Origin: a virus | Direction: 5' to 3' (one strand) | IMG/VR virus record: IMGVR_UViG_3300046522_000116 | Coordinates: 1-36,771 of that record | Length of the DNA: 36,771 bases | Shown: piece after piece, positions 14,023-20,670 of the stretch | Numbering within the stretch: the stretch's first letter is position 1 | Layout of the letters: every line of letters begins with the position of its first letter | The notes under the pieces: generated by a model | What the model saw: only the letters and a program-made list of their open reading frames with translations | What the model was told of the DNA's origin: nothing | Database searches by the model: none | Position numbers and translations under genes: made by a program

Positions 14023-15036
14023 TCAAGCCGCTTTCTCCAGCAAGGCCACGATGTCGTCCAGACCATTCGGCCTGATCTGCATGTAGCGCAGCGTCGTCGT
14101 CAGCTCCGTGTGCCCCATCCACGTCATGACGCGCTTGATGTCGACACCGGCATTGATCAGCCGAGTGCAGCACGTATGGCGCAGCGTGTGGGGCGTCACG
14201 TCATGGAGCCCTGTGGTGGCCCTCATGGTGTCCCATCGGCCCCGCATGGTGTCCTTGTTGCCGCCCGTGAAGGGTCCCTCTCGGTTGTGGAGGGTCTTCT
14301 GCCTTCGGGTGAGCGTCTCGCGGACCCGCTTGGTGAGCGGAATGGTGCGCGGCCTGTTGGTCTTGGTGTGCCAGAAGGTGACCGACATGAACCCCTTCGC
14401 GAAGGCGTCCCATCGGGCGGCCATAGCCTCCGAGTAGCACCGCGCTCCGGTGTCGATCAGGAACTCCGTCAGGTCGCGGAGGTCTTGGTCTCCAGAGGCG
14501 GTCCAGAAGGCGAGCATTGCCCGCTCCTCCAGCTCGTCCACGAAGCGGAACTTGGTCTGCTCCTCCTTCGAGAACCGGATGCGGGGCATCTTGGCGATGA
14601 CCCCCGCGTCGATGGCGACGTGGAGCATCTTCGACAGAGCCGCGCACTTGCGGTTGATGGTAGAGTGTGACAGCCCCTTGTCGGCAAGGTCTGCCCTCAT
14701 TTCCGCGATGTCGGCAGAACCGATGTCGGCGACTGGCTTCTTCTCTCCGAAGTGATCGACCACGGTCTTGGCGTTCACCACGGCGGTCGCCTCGGACTTC
14801 ATACCGGCCCAGTGGGTGCGCTTGACGTGCTCAAACAGGGAGCCGAGGAGGGCGAGGTCGCGGTTGCCGACCTTGCCGGTAGCGATGGGAGGGAGGGCTC
14901 GTCCTTCCTGCACGGCGAGGTTCGCCGCGCCTTCCCATGCTACAGCCTGCGCCTCGGTGTCGAAGGCAGGGCGGTGACGTTTACCGTTCGCGTCAGTGAC
15001 GCTTGCCTGCCATTTATTGCCGCGCTTCCTTGCCAT
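14023..15036 (-). CDS. int: Tyrosine-recombinase integrase
   Basis: 337 aa. N-terminal arm-binding region (ARKRGNKWQASVTDANGKRH), SAM-like core-binding domain at about 65-165, and catalytic domain with Arg in DTGARCYSEA, a Lys in the beta-hairpin (HTKTNRPR), HTLRHTCCTRL (His-x-x-Arg), the second His in WMGHTE and the nucleophile Tyr in TLRYMQI. It should integrate and excise the genome at an attachment site, probably the tRNA-Leu 2 kb downstream. It overlaps the MarR-like gene by 23 nt, which ties its expression to that regulator. Confidence 0.95.
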   Translation of the reverse strand: MARKRGNKWQASVTDANGKRHRPAFDTEAQAVAWEGAANLAVQEGRALPPIATGKVGNRDLALLGSLFEHVKRTHWAGMKSEATAVVNAKTVVDHFGEKKPVADIGSADIAEMRADLADKGLSHSTINRKCAALSKMLHVAIDAGVIAKMPRIRFSKEEQTKFRFVDELEERAMLAFWTASGDQDLRDLTEFLIDTGARCYSEAMAARWDAFAKGFMSVTFWHTKTNRPRTIPLTKRVRETLTRRQKTLHNREGPFTGGNKDTMRGRWDTMRATTGLHDVTPHTLRHTCCTRLINAGVDIKRVMTWMGHTELTTTLRYMQIRPNGLDDIVALLEKAA

Positions 15037-15415
15037 TGTCGTTGGTCTCCGTGTGGAAGTAGCTGGAAATCTTCTCGGCCAGCGTGACGCCGCGCCGGGT
15101 AGGTGCCGCGAGCTGGGCTCGACCGTCGAACGGGTCAGTCACCGTCGTGATCAGGTCGAGACCGGGCTTCGGGTTGGCGCGGTGGTCTGCGCGGTACTCG
15201 CCCTTCGAGAGGGCCAGTATGTTCCTTGAAAGGGCGGACCGGGAAAGTCCCGTGGCCGGGAGTAAATCAGCCACCTTCTTTCCCGGTGACGCCGTAATCA
15301 TCAGATAAATCAGAAGTTGCGAGAGTTCCATCTGCGCGTCGAAAGCGCGGAATTCTTCAACTATCTTGATTAAACACCTGATGTCGCGCTTGTAGTTGTC
15401 ACCTTCAGCGTACAT
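15014..15415 (-). CDS. MarR-like winged-helix regulator, candidate lysogeny repressor
   Basis: 133 aa. MarR layout: dimerisation helix (IRCLIKIVEEFRAFDAQMEL), helix-turn-helix (GKKVADLLPATGLSRSALSR), wing containing DPFDGRAQLAAPTRRGVTLA, which matches the typical DPxDGR...LT..G pattern, and a C-terminal helix. MarR proteins are dimers that bind 16-20-bp palindromes. It is the only complete classical regulator in the early region, it overlaps integrase, and a palindrome-like sequence even lies inside its gene (15245-15264). Best candidate to bind the dispersed 20-bp sites; this is inference. No RecA-cleavable domain is present, so induction would have to work otherwise. Confidence 0.82.
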   Translation of the reverse strand: MYAEGDNYKRDIRCLIKIVEEFRAFDAQMELSQLLIYLMITASPGKKVADLLPATGLSRSALSRNILALSKGEYRADHRANPKPGLDLITTVTDPFDGRAQLAAPTRRGVTLAEKISSYFHTETNDNGKEARQ

Positions 15416-15488
15416 TACCCGTCCCCATCTTACTGCGTATTGATTATCCCCCTCTAAGATGTCTCAAAGAACGCAGCGAGGGGGAGGT

Positions 15489-15701
15489 TCAAGCTGCCTT
15501 CTTGTATACTATCGTGGCCAGATCATTCACCTTGCCGTGGGCAAAAAGGAATGGCTGCTGGACCATGTGGCTGGCGACCGGGTGGCCGTCTACCATCGCT
15601 CTCAAAGCCGTTGTTAGAAACTCGATTGCCAGTGTCGCCTCCCGGATACACTCCTTATCCATGGTTGCGATCTGTGCCACAAACGCCGCTTCGCGTATCA
15701 T
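15489..15701 (-). CDS. Small helical protein, 70 aa
   Basis: Start ATG 15699-15701 with AGGAAG upstream; an earlier TTG (15726-15728) would leave no ribosome-binding site. Starts MIREAAFVAQIATMDKECIR, ends DLATIVYKKAA; helical throughout. It precedes the MarR-like gene by 73 bp and follows palindrome site 5 by 36 bp. Possible partner or antagonist of the regulator; no family recognised. Confidence 0.7.
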   Translation of the reverse strand: MIREAAFVAQIATMDKECIREATLAIEFLTTALRAMVDGHPVASHMVQQPFLFAHGKVNDLATIVYKKAA

Positions 15702-15736
15702 GTACCTGTACTTCCTCGTGTTTTGCAAGAGAGGGA

Positions 15737-15756
15737 TTGTCCCGGTGCCGGGAATG
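15737..15756 (-). promoter_or_regulatory. Dispersed palindrome, site 5
   Basis: Minus strand CATTCCCGGCACCGGGACAA with perfect CCCGG/CCGGG arms. It lies upstream of the 70-aa gene and the MarR-like/integrase unit, where an autoregulatory operator would be expected. Confidence 0.65.
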
Positions 15757-15848
15757 GCCGCTCTCTTAATCCCAAGTTTCCCTTATGTCCATCACTAAAA
15801 GTTAATGTGTGAGACATGAGGCCCAATTTGCCGCACCCCCACGGTGCG
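15757..15848. other. Intergenic gap
   Basis: About 90 bp, lower in GC than its surroundings, with a GCACC/GGTGC inverted repeat near 15833-15848 (no T-run). No gene with a credible start seen. It may hold the promoter of the MarR-like/integrase unit but no clear -35/-10 pair was found. Confidence 0.4.
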
Positions 15849-15971
15849 TTACCGCTTTCGCCGCACGAAAAGCCATCGGAAGTACCAGTTCCACAGCAGG
15901 GTGCCGATGCCGACCGCGCCTGTGGCACTCATGAAGCCGTAGCCGAGAAGGAGGACCGTGGATTTATCCAT
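15849..15971 (-). CDS. Small membrane protein, 40 aa
   Basis: Starts MDKSTVLLLGYGFMSATGAV, then GIGTLLWNWYFRWLFVRRKR: one TM helix with a positively charged, aromatic end. GGGAGG lies nine bases before the ATG. It is the first gene after a sigma70-type promoter at 16009-16038. No family recognised; its tail suggests an inside C-terminus. Confidence 0.72.
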   Translation of the reverse strand: MDKSTVLLLGYGFMSATGAVGIGTLLWNWYFRWLFVRRKR

Positions 15972-16008
15972 CTGTGTCGCCCTCCCGGCGGGCTGCTGGT
16001 GTGATAGG

Positions 16009-16038
16009 AATATACTCCTCTCCCCTGATTTGGGTCAA
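16009..16038 (-). promoter_or_regulatory. Candidate host sigma70 promoter
   Basis: Minus strand TTGACC, 18 bp, TATATT, reading toward the 40-aa gene and the lysogeny unit. The -35 box overlaps the AAGTAAG/CTTACTT inverted repeat at 16037-16055. Confidence 0.6.
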
Positions 16039-16055
16039 GTAAGTTCTCCTTACTT
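16037..16055. promoter_or_regulatory. AT-rich inverted repeat over the -35 box
   Basis: Perfect 7-bp arms AAGTAAG and CTTACTT with a 5-bp centre. No T-run, so not a terminator; its position overlapping -35 fits an operator distinct from the dispersed CCCG palindromes. Confidence 0.45.
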
Positions 16056-16063
16056 TTTGAGTT

Positions 16064-16351
16064 TCACTTGCATTTCTGCTGCCACTCCCTGACAAGGAAG
16101 GCCGGCACGAAGTCCGGCGGCTCGTTGGCGATCTGGTTGCGCTCGATGACCGGCGCGACCGCGGGATCGACCATCAAAGGCGCGACCGGCGGTTCCTGCC
16201 CGCAGAGCCCGTTCAGGAGCCCCGCGAGGTCGTCACGGTCATCGATCCGTAGCGTGAAAAGTGCCGCCGGTGGGAGCTTGAGGTTCCTGCGGTGTATGTC
16301 CGCGTCGGACTTCATGGTGAACCAGCGGCGCTGGACGTTGTAGACGATCAC
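16064..16351 (-). CDS. Hypothetical protein, 95 aa
   Basis: GTG start 16349-16351; AGGAGGGGCTC upstream (overlapping the TAG of the previous gene) is a strong ribosome binding site. Starts MIVYNVQRRWFTMKSDADIH; proline- and valine-rich second half (EPPVAPLMVDPAVAPVIERN). No family recognised. A later ATG (residue 13) is possible but has no better site. Confidence 0.72.
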   Translation of the reverse strand: MIVYNVQRRWFTMKSDADIHRRNLKLPPAALFTLRIDDRDDLAGLLNGLCGQEPPVAPLMVDPAVAPVIERNQIANEPPDFVPAFLVREWQQKCK

Positions 16352-16360
16352 GAGCCCCTC

Positions 16361-16525
16361 CTAGAAGCCACAGGCGGTCAGAAACCGCTGCTTGTCGAAG
16401 GCAGGGTTGGCGTCTTTGAAGACCCCGGCGAGTTCGTCCACAAGGGGCGTTATGTCTCTGTCGGGGTGGAGTTCCCTGAAGCCCCGGATGATGTTCGAGA
16501 TGCGGATGAAGTGCTTCTTGCTCAT
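16361..16525 (-). CDS. Small hypothetical protein, 54 aa
   Basis: Starts MSKKHFIRISNIIRGFREL, ends NPAFDKQRFLTACGF. The C-terminal pattern NPxFDxxRFLxACG recurs in small proteins of phages and plasmids, especially of alphaproteobacteria, from memory. Its ATG overlaps the TGA of the gene before it, and its TAGGAGG end supplies the ribosome site of the next gene. Function unknown. Confidence 0.78.
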   Translation of the reverse strand: MSKKHFIRISNIIRGFRELHPDRDITPLVDELAGVFKDANPAFDKQRFLTACGF

Positions 16526-16734
16526 GCGCCCCTCCTCATGGCGGCGTAGGTGCGCGGGATGAAGTACGGGAACGGACGTTCGTCGGGAGCGCAGCGCGAG
16601 CTGGCGTCGGCGAGGCTGTCGAAGACCCGCGCTTGGTAGCTGTTGGTGTGGTAGCCCTTGATGCCCGACCGCCGGTCAGAGACCGAGGCGAACATTCCAT
16701 TGCCCGTGTTTCGGATGATCCAGCGATTGCTCAT
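16522..16734 (-). CDS. Small basic protein, 70 aa
   Basis: Start ATG 16732-16734 overlaps the stop of the peptidase gene (ATGA). Starts MSNRWIIRNTGNGMFASVSD; strand-rich, with a SYQARVFDSLADASSR segment, like a small phage domain of unknown role. It ends in an ATGA overlap with the 54-aa gene. Confidence 0.72.
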   Translation of the reverse strand: MSNRWIIRNTGNGMFASVSDRRSGIKGYHTNSYQARVFDSLADASSRCAPDERPFPYFIPRTYAAMRRGA

Positions 16735-17750
16735 GCTGCGCGTCCCCATGGTGCTTGCGTGTTGGTTTCGGTGTCGTCGTCGTCGTGTTCATCGAACAGG
16801 CCGCCGTAGTAGGAGCTGATTTCAGCCTTCAGGTGCCCCACGTCCCAGCCTTGGCCCTCCAGAATGTCGGCCACGATGTCCGGGTACTGCTTGATCAGTC
16901 CTTCCATGGTGTGGCCGCTGGAGAGGGCCGTTGAGGAGCGGTAGCGGCTCGACCCGCTGAAGCTGTGGTAGCCGCCCCTGTAGTCCTCATACGGGTCGCT
17001 TTGAGGGTCCCGAGCGATGACCAGCGTGGAGAAGTCGGCGGTGATCAGCGTGTCCCGGAGGCCGAGCAGGAAGTGAACGTCCTGCCGCTCGCTGCGTGTG
17101 TGCTGGCTGAAGTAGCCGACCGAAATGTTGGTGCATTCCGGGATGAGCCCAGCGTACTCGTTGGTGTCGGTGTAGGTGCCACTGTCGTCTGGCCTGTACT
17201 GGCCCCCAAGGATCGCGGCGAGGGACGTAGCGAAGGCGTTCGAGGCTGTCCGGCCCGACGATTGGTGAGTGATCACGTCGTCGTAGCCGCGCCGGTCGAA
17301 GGCAATGGCGGCCTTGATGCCGTCCACGAACTTGGCGTCGTGCTGGACCAGATTGGAGGAGCCGATACAGCCGCGCTCCTCGGCGTGGTGGATGATGTAG
17401 AGCCCCTCGACCCCGGCCTTGATCATTTCGGTCATGAGCCAGACCCCGGCGGTGTCGTCCGCGCCGAGGCACGAGGAGGCACCCTTCTTGGCCCGTTTGG
17501 ACAGCGTTAGGATGCCGTTCCGGTAATCGAGCGTCTGCATCCCGGAGACGTAGTGAACCGTGTCCATGTGGGAGGACCACAGGATCGACGGCTTGTCGCC
17601 GACCTTCAGCACGAGGTTGTTGAAGTCGTCCCGCTTGAAGCCGAGAGGCGTCAGGAACTTGTCGACAAAGGCGTCCTCCGCAGCGGACCCCGAAGGGCGC
17701 ATGTAGGAGAACATTTCAAGGATAGTGTTTTCGTCGGCTGATAAGGCCAT
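16731..17750 (-). CDS. M20/M28-like zinc metallopeptidase
   Basis: 339 aa. All zinc-ligand and catalytic segments of the M20/M28 co-catalytic fold are visible in order: SSHMDTVH (His ligand and Asp), LGADDTAGVWL (bridging Asp), HHAEERGCIGSS (catalytic Glu and Glu ligand), AFDRRGYDD (Asp ligand) and VGYFSQHT (final His). No signal peptide, so cytoplasmic. It probably removes residues from peptides or other amide substrates, but the substrate is unknown. The C-terminus is acidic (EHDDDDTET). An intact enzyme of this kind in the early region of a T7-like phage is unusual; it could serve host takeover or anti-defence. ATG 17748-17750, with AGGAGACC upstream. Confidence 0.85.
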   Translation of the reverse strand: MALSADENTILEMFSYMRPSGSAAEDAFVDKFLTPLGFKRDDFNNLVLKVGDKPSILWSSHMDTVHYVSGMQTLDYRNGILTLSKRAKKGASSCLGADDTAGVWLMTEMIKAGVEGLYIIHHAEERGCIGSSNLVQHDAKFVDGIKAAIAFDRRGYDDVITHQSSGRTASNAFATSLAAILGGQYRPDDSGTYTDTNEYAGLIPECTNISVGYFSQHTRSERQDVHFLLGLRDTLITADFSTLVIARDPQSDPYEDYRGGYHSFSGSSRYRSSTALSSGHTMEGLIKQYPDIVADILEGQGWDVGHLKAEISSYYGGLFDEHDDDDTETNTQAPWGRAA

Positions 17751-17780
17751 CGTTCGGTCTCCTAAAGGTGCGTTGAAGAG

Positions 17781-19334
17781 TTAGGCTGCGAGGGCCAGGT
17801 CGAGTTCGAGCTGCTGCGGGTGGTCGATGCGGCCAATCTCGACCGCGCCGTCCTTCCAGTCCCAAAACTGCTCGGTCAGGTAGCGCGTGGCTTCCCAAGC
17901 GAAGACCCGACCATCGTCAAGCTCGCAGCGTTCGTGGTTGTCGAACCACTCCTCCGAGAACTCGCAGAGGAAGGCGTTCTCGTCGGCGTAGCTCTGGACG
18001 TAGGTGTCGCCGTCAGCCAGCGTCACATAGTCGAAGTAGTTGGTCGGATACCAAGTGGACGTGCCGTCGCAGTAGAACACGCTGTCGGTGTAGCGGCGGG
18101 TTGCGTGCTGGCTGATGCTGTAGCCGTCCGGCGAGGCGACCATGCTGTCGATGTGATACACGTTGTCGGTGATGCTACAGGTGAAGTAGCTGTCCGAGTA
18201 GCAGCTCTCGCAGATTTGGTTGCCGGCATGGGTGCTGAAGCTGAAATCCTCATCCATCCGCTCGCCGCAGTCCTCGCAGCGGCACCCTTCCGGGTTCTCT
18301 ACGTTGGTCCCGTTGGTGTGCTGCATGTAGACATCGCCGCCGCGACCCCAAATGAGGTACTCGCCGTCGTCGTGGGCGTAGTTGAACACGTCGCTGTAAG
18401 GCACCGTGTAGAAGTGGCCGTTGTAGATGCGCCGCAGGCGGGCACCCCTGAAGTCGTCGGCGTCACCTTCCTTGTAGCCGGCAGCTTCCAGCGCCGATCC
18501 CATGCGGTGATAGTCGCCGTAGACACGAGCGAAGATTTTCTTCTCCGGCCAGACCACGCACCGGGCCGCAGCGTCGTCAATGCTGCCGATGTAGGCAATG
18601 CCAAGGTCAGGACCAGCGTAGACGCGGGCAGGGTGGCAGTCGCCAGCGAACTGGGCGGCGCTCTTGGACATGCAGGAGTTAGGGCCGTTCTCGTAGACCT
18701 CCTGCACCTCGTCGGCGTCCTGCGTCACCTTCAGCTCGGCAGGCTTGAAATGTGTCTGCCACGCTAGGCCCTGCTCTTGAATGAACTCCTCGGTCAGCAC
18801 GTCGCCGAAGTACTTCTTCAGGTACTTTCCCGGCTTGATAGGCGTCAGCACCCCAGCCTTCCGCTTCTGCGGCGTCTGGTAGTAGGCGACCAGCCCCGGA
18901 AACTTGGTAGAGAAGCGCGGCATGTGCTCGGCCCAGCGGGCAATGTGAGCACGGAACCATTCCTGCTTATGCCACGGCGAGTGCTCCGGGGTCAGGTGCG
19001 GCACGAGTTCGCCGTAAGGGTCGCTGCCGGCAGGGTAGGCGATGAGGTGCAACTGGCTGTTGTCGCCGTACCGCCGCAGATAGTCCGTGAAGTCTTCCAC
19101 GCCGTCGACAAGAGTGGCGCTTATGGCGTCGACAGCGCCCCGATAGTGGCCAGCGGTGCAGACCAAGAGATAGCGACGGAACCGACCGCCCGACCATCCG
19201 TCCCAGTCCTCCGGCACGATGCCAGCTTCAGGGTCCGTCTTGGTGACCCTAGCGTTGACCCGGACGACACCCTTCGGCAGCTCCGGTTCTCTCTCGTGGG
19301 CTTCAGGAGCCCCGTCAGCACATTTCTTGCACAT
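17781..19334 (-). CDS. Large early protein with Zn-ribbon-like cysteines, 517 aa
   Basis: N-terminal CKKC; middle GPNSCMSKSAAQFAG segment typical, from memory, of a family of phage hypotheticals; cysteine pairs CRCEDCGERM and ICESCYSDSYFTC at about 350-390, then many aromatic-acidic strands (DGDTYVQSYADENAFLCEFS) that read like repeated beta units. No enzyme motif seen. ATG 19332-19334 with GGAGAG upstream; palindrome site 6 lies 15 bp upstream, so it is a likely target of early repression. It neighbours the peptidase gene. Function unknown. Confidence 0.85.
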   Translation of the reverse strand: MCKKCADGAPEAHEREPELPKGVVRVNARVTKTDPEAGIVPEDWDGWSGGRFRRYLLVCTAGHYRGAVDAISATLVDGVEDFTDYLRRYGDNSQLHLIAYPAGSDPYGELVPHLTPEHSPWHKQEWFRAHIARWAEHMPRFSTKFPGLVAYYQTPQKRKAGVLTPIKPGKYLKKYFGDVLTEEFIQEQGLAWQTHFKPAELKVTQDADEVQEVYENGPNSCMSKSAAQFAGDCHPARVYAGPDLGIAYIGSIDDAAARCVVWPEKKIFARVYGDYHRMGSALEAAGYKEGDADDFRGARLRRIYNGHFYTVPYSDVFNYAHDDGEYLIWGRGGDVYMQHTNGTNVENPEGCRCEDCGERMDEDFSFSTHAGNQICESCYSDSYFTCSITDNVYHIDSMVASPDGYSISQHATRRYTDSVFYCDGTSTWYPTNYFDYVTLADGDTYVQSYADENAFLCEFSEEWFDNHERCELDDGRVFAWEATRYLTEQFWDWKDGAVEIGRIDHPQQLELDLALAA

Positions 19335-19348
19335 GTCAGTCTCTCCGA

Positions 19349-19368
19349 TTGTCCCGTTAACGGGTTGA
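19349..19368 (-). promoter_or_regulatory. Dispersed palindrome, site 6
   Basis: Minus strand TCAACCCGTTAACGGGACAA with a perfect 12-bp core CCCGTTAACGGG. It ends 15 bp before the ATG of the 517-aa gene, immediately before its Shine-Dalgarno. Confidence 0.78.
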
Positions 19369-19373
19369 TATGG

Positions 19374-19568
19374 TCAAAGTGATCCGACCGGGTGGCCGGC
19401 GGTGTTGATCAGCACGACACGAAAGCCGCGATTGGTTTGCCCCGTGTCGTCATCGCGGAGCGTTGCAGGGACGATGAAGGCCGACGTGTTGGCGTGTTTA
19501 GCGTGGTGGTCGGCGGCGGCGCGTTCGGCTCCGGCGCGGCTGATGAAAAGCGTGATGCGATCCGACAT
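19374..19568 (-). CDS. Small hypothetical protein, 64 aa
   Basis: Starts MSDRITLFISRAGAERAAAD, ends LINTAGHPVGSL. Alternating strand and helix pattern like a small alpha/beta domain. GGAG lies nine bases before the ATG and palindrome site 7 just before that. No family recognised. Confidence 0.75.
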   Translation of the reverse strand: MSDRITLFISRAGAERAAADHHAKHANTSAFIVPATLRDDDTGQTNRGFRVVLINTAGHPVGSL

Positions 19569-19581
19569 GGTTGCGGCTCCG

Positions 19582-19601
19582 TTGTCCCGTTGCCGGGACT
19601 A
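19582..19601 (-). promoter_or_regulatory. Dispersed palindrome, site 7
   Basis: Minus strand TAGTCCCGGCAACGGGACAA; arms GTCCCG/CGGGAC. Its first three bases are the TAG stop of the 78-aa gene, and it ends 13 bp before the ATG of the 64-aa gene. Confidence 0.78.
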
Positions 19602-19835
19602 TCTAGTCAAAAGGGAAATGACAGTGAGGACGACGAATGCGACCCCGGCGATTGGCATGAGCATGAGCAAGGCCCTATCGGCCCGTGCCTGTGCCCTAGC
19701 GGCCCGCTCTGCCCGTTGCTTGCGCTCAATCTCTACAGCCACAAGGCGTTGCACCCCGGCGAGATATTGCGGCAAAGGCAGGCGGTCCGCTTCCCATTCT
19801 CTGCGAAGCTTGTTCAAGGCGATTGTGTCGTTCAT
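19599..19835 (-). CDS. Small tail-anchored membrane protein, 78 aa
   Basis: Charged helical N-terminal 53 residues (MNDTIALNKLRREWEADRLP, then a KQRAERAARAQARADR coil) and one C-terminal TM helix (LLMLMPIAGVAFVVLTVISL). The start overlaps the stop of the gene upstream (ATGA), with GGAAGGG just before. No family recognised. Confidence 0.78.
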   Translation of the reverse strand: MNDTIALNKLRREWEADRLPLPQYLAGVQRLVAVEIERKQRAERAARAQARADRALLMLMPIAGVAFVVLTVISLLTR

Positions 19836-19972
19836 ATCCGACCCTTCCTGATGTCGCGGTGTACTGAAATAACCGTTAGCGTTAGCCAGTACGTGAGAGG
19901 CAGTAACAAGATTAGCATGATGCTTTTCCCATTGGTTGAGACACCGGCGATTGCTTGCCAGTGACTAAACAA
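19832..19972 (-). CDS. Small membrane protein, 46 aa (or 28 aa)
   Basis: Frame reads MFSHWQAIAGVSTNGKSIML, then a TM segment (ILLLPLTYWLTLTVISV) and a basic end HRDIRKGRI. Start options: TTG 19970-19972 with no clear ribosome site, or ATG 19916-19918. It overlaps the next ATG by ATGA, which supports it. First gene recognised after the early promoter region. Confidence 0.55.
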   Translation of the reverse strand: MFSHWQAIAGVSTNGKSIMLILLLPLTYWLTLTVISVHRDIRKGRI

Positions 19973-20457
19973 ATGGTGGACCGGGAAGGCTTTATTGCCC
20001 ACCCGGCCCGTTATTGTTTGCCTAGTTTGCTTTTGATTTGCCGCTTGTCCCTTGTGGGAGATGCAAGTCTAGGGTGTTTCTCTGGTATGCTTGTGAGGCA
20101 CTTGACCTTGATCCCTAGCCCCGTTGCGCTGAACGCATTGGAGCGGCTTGTAGGTATCTCTGCCGTCCTCTGCTACCCTTCGCCTGTATCCGTTCCCGGA
20201 AACACCACCCTAAAGCGGCAATGGCTATCTCTCGCAGAGGTCCCGTGGACAGGACCCCGACCGGTGTTTGGTACGGTTGCGGCTCATCGTCTCGCCGCTC
20301 TCGGGCACCGCATGGGTCTCTGACACCCATGGCTCCGGTTACTATAGCCCGGTGATCGTTCAGGGGATCACATTGCCCTTGGCCGCTTAATGGCGGGTGC
20401 CGCGCCGTGCCGTTCGTCTCGTTTGTGTCTCCTTCCGTGTTCGTCTCTTGTGGCTTC
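19973..20457. other. Early leader region with at most one weak gene
   Basis: About 485 bp between the early operators and the first firm gene. It has mixed base composition, a perfect inverted repeat CATGGGT/ACCCATG at about 20311-20331, a CCGGG/CCCGG hairpin near 19980-20010, and an isolated CCCTAAAG at about 20208. A 71-aa frame (20115-20330) is the only candidate gene. Confidence 0.5.
20115..20330 (-). CDS. Doubtful ORF, 71 aa
   Basis: Starts MGVRDPCGARERRDDEPQPY, Arg-rich and without strong GC3 bias or a well-spaced ribosome binding site. Could be an early host-takeover gene or chance. The inverted repeat at its start would hide the ATG in the mRNA. Confidence 0.25.
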   Translation of the reverse strand: MGVRDPCGARERRDDEPQPYQTPVGVLSTGPLREIAIAALGWCFRERIQAKGSRGRQRYLQAAPMRSAQRG

Positions 20458-20486
20458 AATATGTGCCCGTTGACGGGACAAAACAA
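20458..20486 (-). promoter_or_regulatory. Candidate early promoter with operator in the spacer
   Basis: Minus strand TTGTTT, 17 bp, CATATT. The 17-bp spacer is almost exactly palindrome site 8, so a bound repressor would block host RNA polymerase. The hexamers are weak matches. Confidence 0.45.
20462..20481 (-). promoter_or_regulatory. Dispersed palindrome, site 8
   Basis: Minus strand TTGTCCCGTCAACGGGCACA; arms CCCGT/ACGGG on the plus strand. Lies between possible -35 and -10 boxes. Confidence 0.72.
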
Positions 20487-20572
20487 GCGAAAAATAACAA
20501 AATGATAAGTGCTTGATTTCATTGGGATAAAAGATTGGCGATGCCTGGGCTTTTGGTGTCATTTGCGCTGAT

Positions 20573-20592
20573 TTGGCCCGTTGCCGTGACAA
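20573..20592 (-). promoter_or_regulatory. Dispersed palindrome, site 9
   Basis: Minus strand TTGTCACGGCAACGGGCCAA, one arm base changed. It would cover about +3 to +22 of the promoter at 20602-20630. Confidence 0.65.
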
Positions 20593-20601
20593 AATATAGA
20601 T

Positions 20602-20630
20602 AGATAAATCAATGGGTTATCATAGGTCAA
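20602..20630 (-). promoter_or_regulatory. Candidate early host sigma70 promoter
   Basis: Minus strand TTGACC, 17 bp, TTATCT in an AT-rich patch (20485-20635) unlike the rest of the GC-rich window. Reads toward the early genes, with palindrome site 9 at the start of transcription. Confidence 0.5.
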
Positions 20631-20670
20631 ACGTGATTTGCGCCGTGATTTGCCCCTGCTATGGCCATAT

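Noticed and set aside
15698-15928. Minus-strand frame MPQARSASAPCC and plus-strand frame 15816-16004
   Set aside because: Both are out of frame with the 40-aa membrane gene, which has a good ribosome site and a TM segment; their composition is arginine/proline-type shadow.
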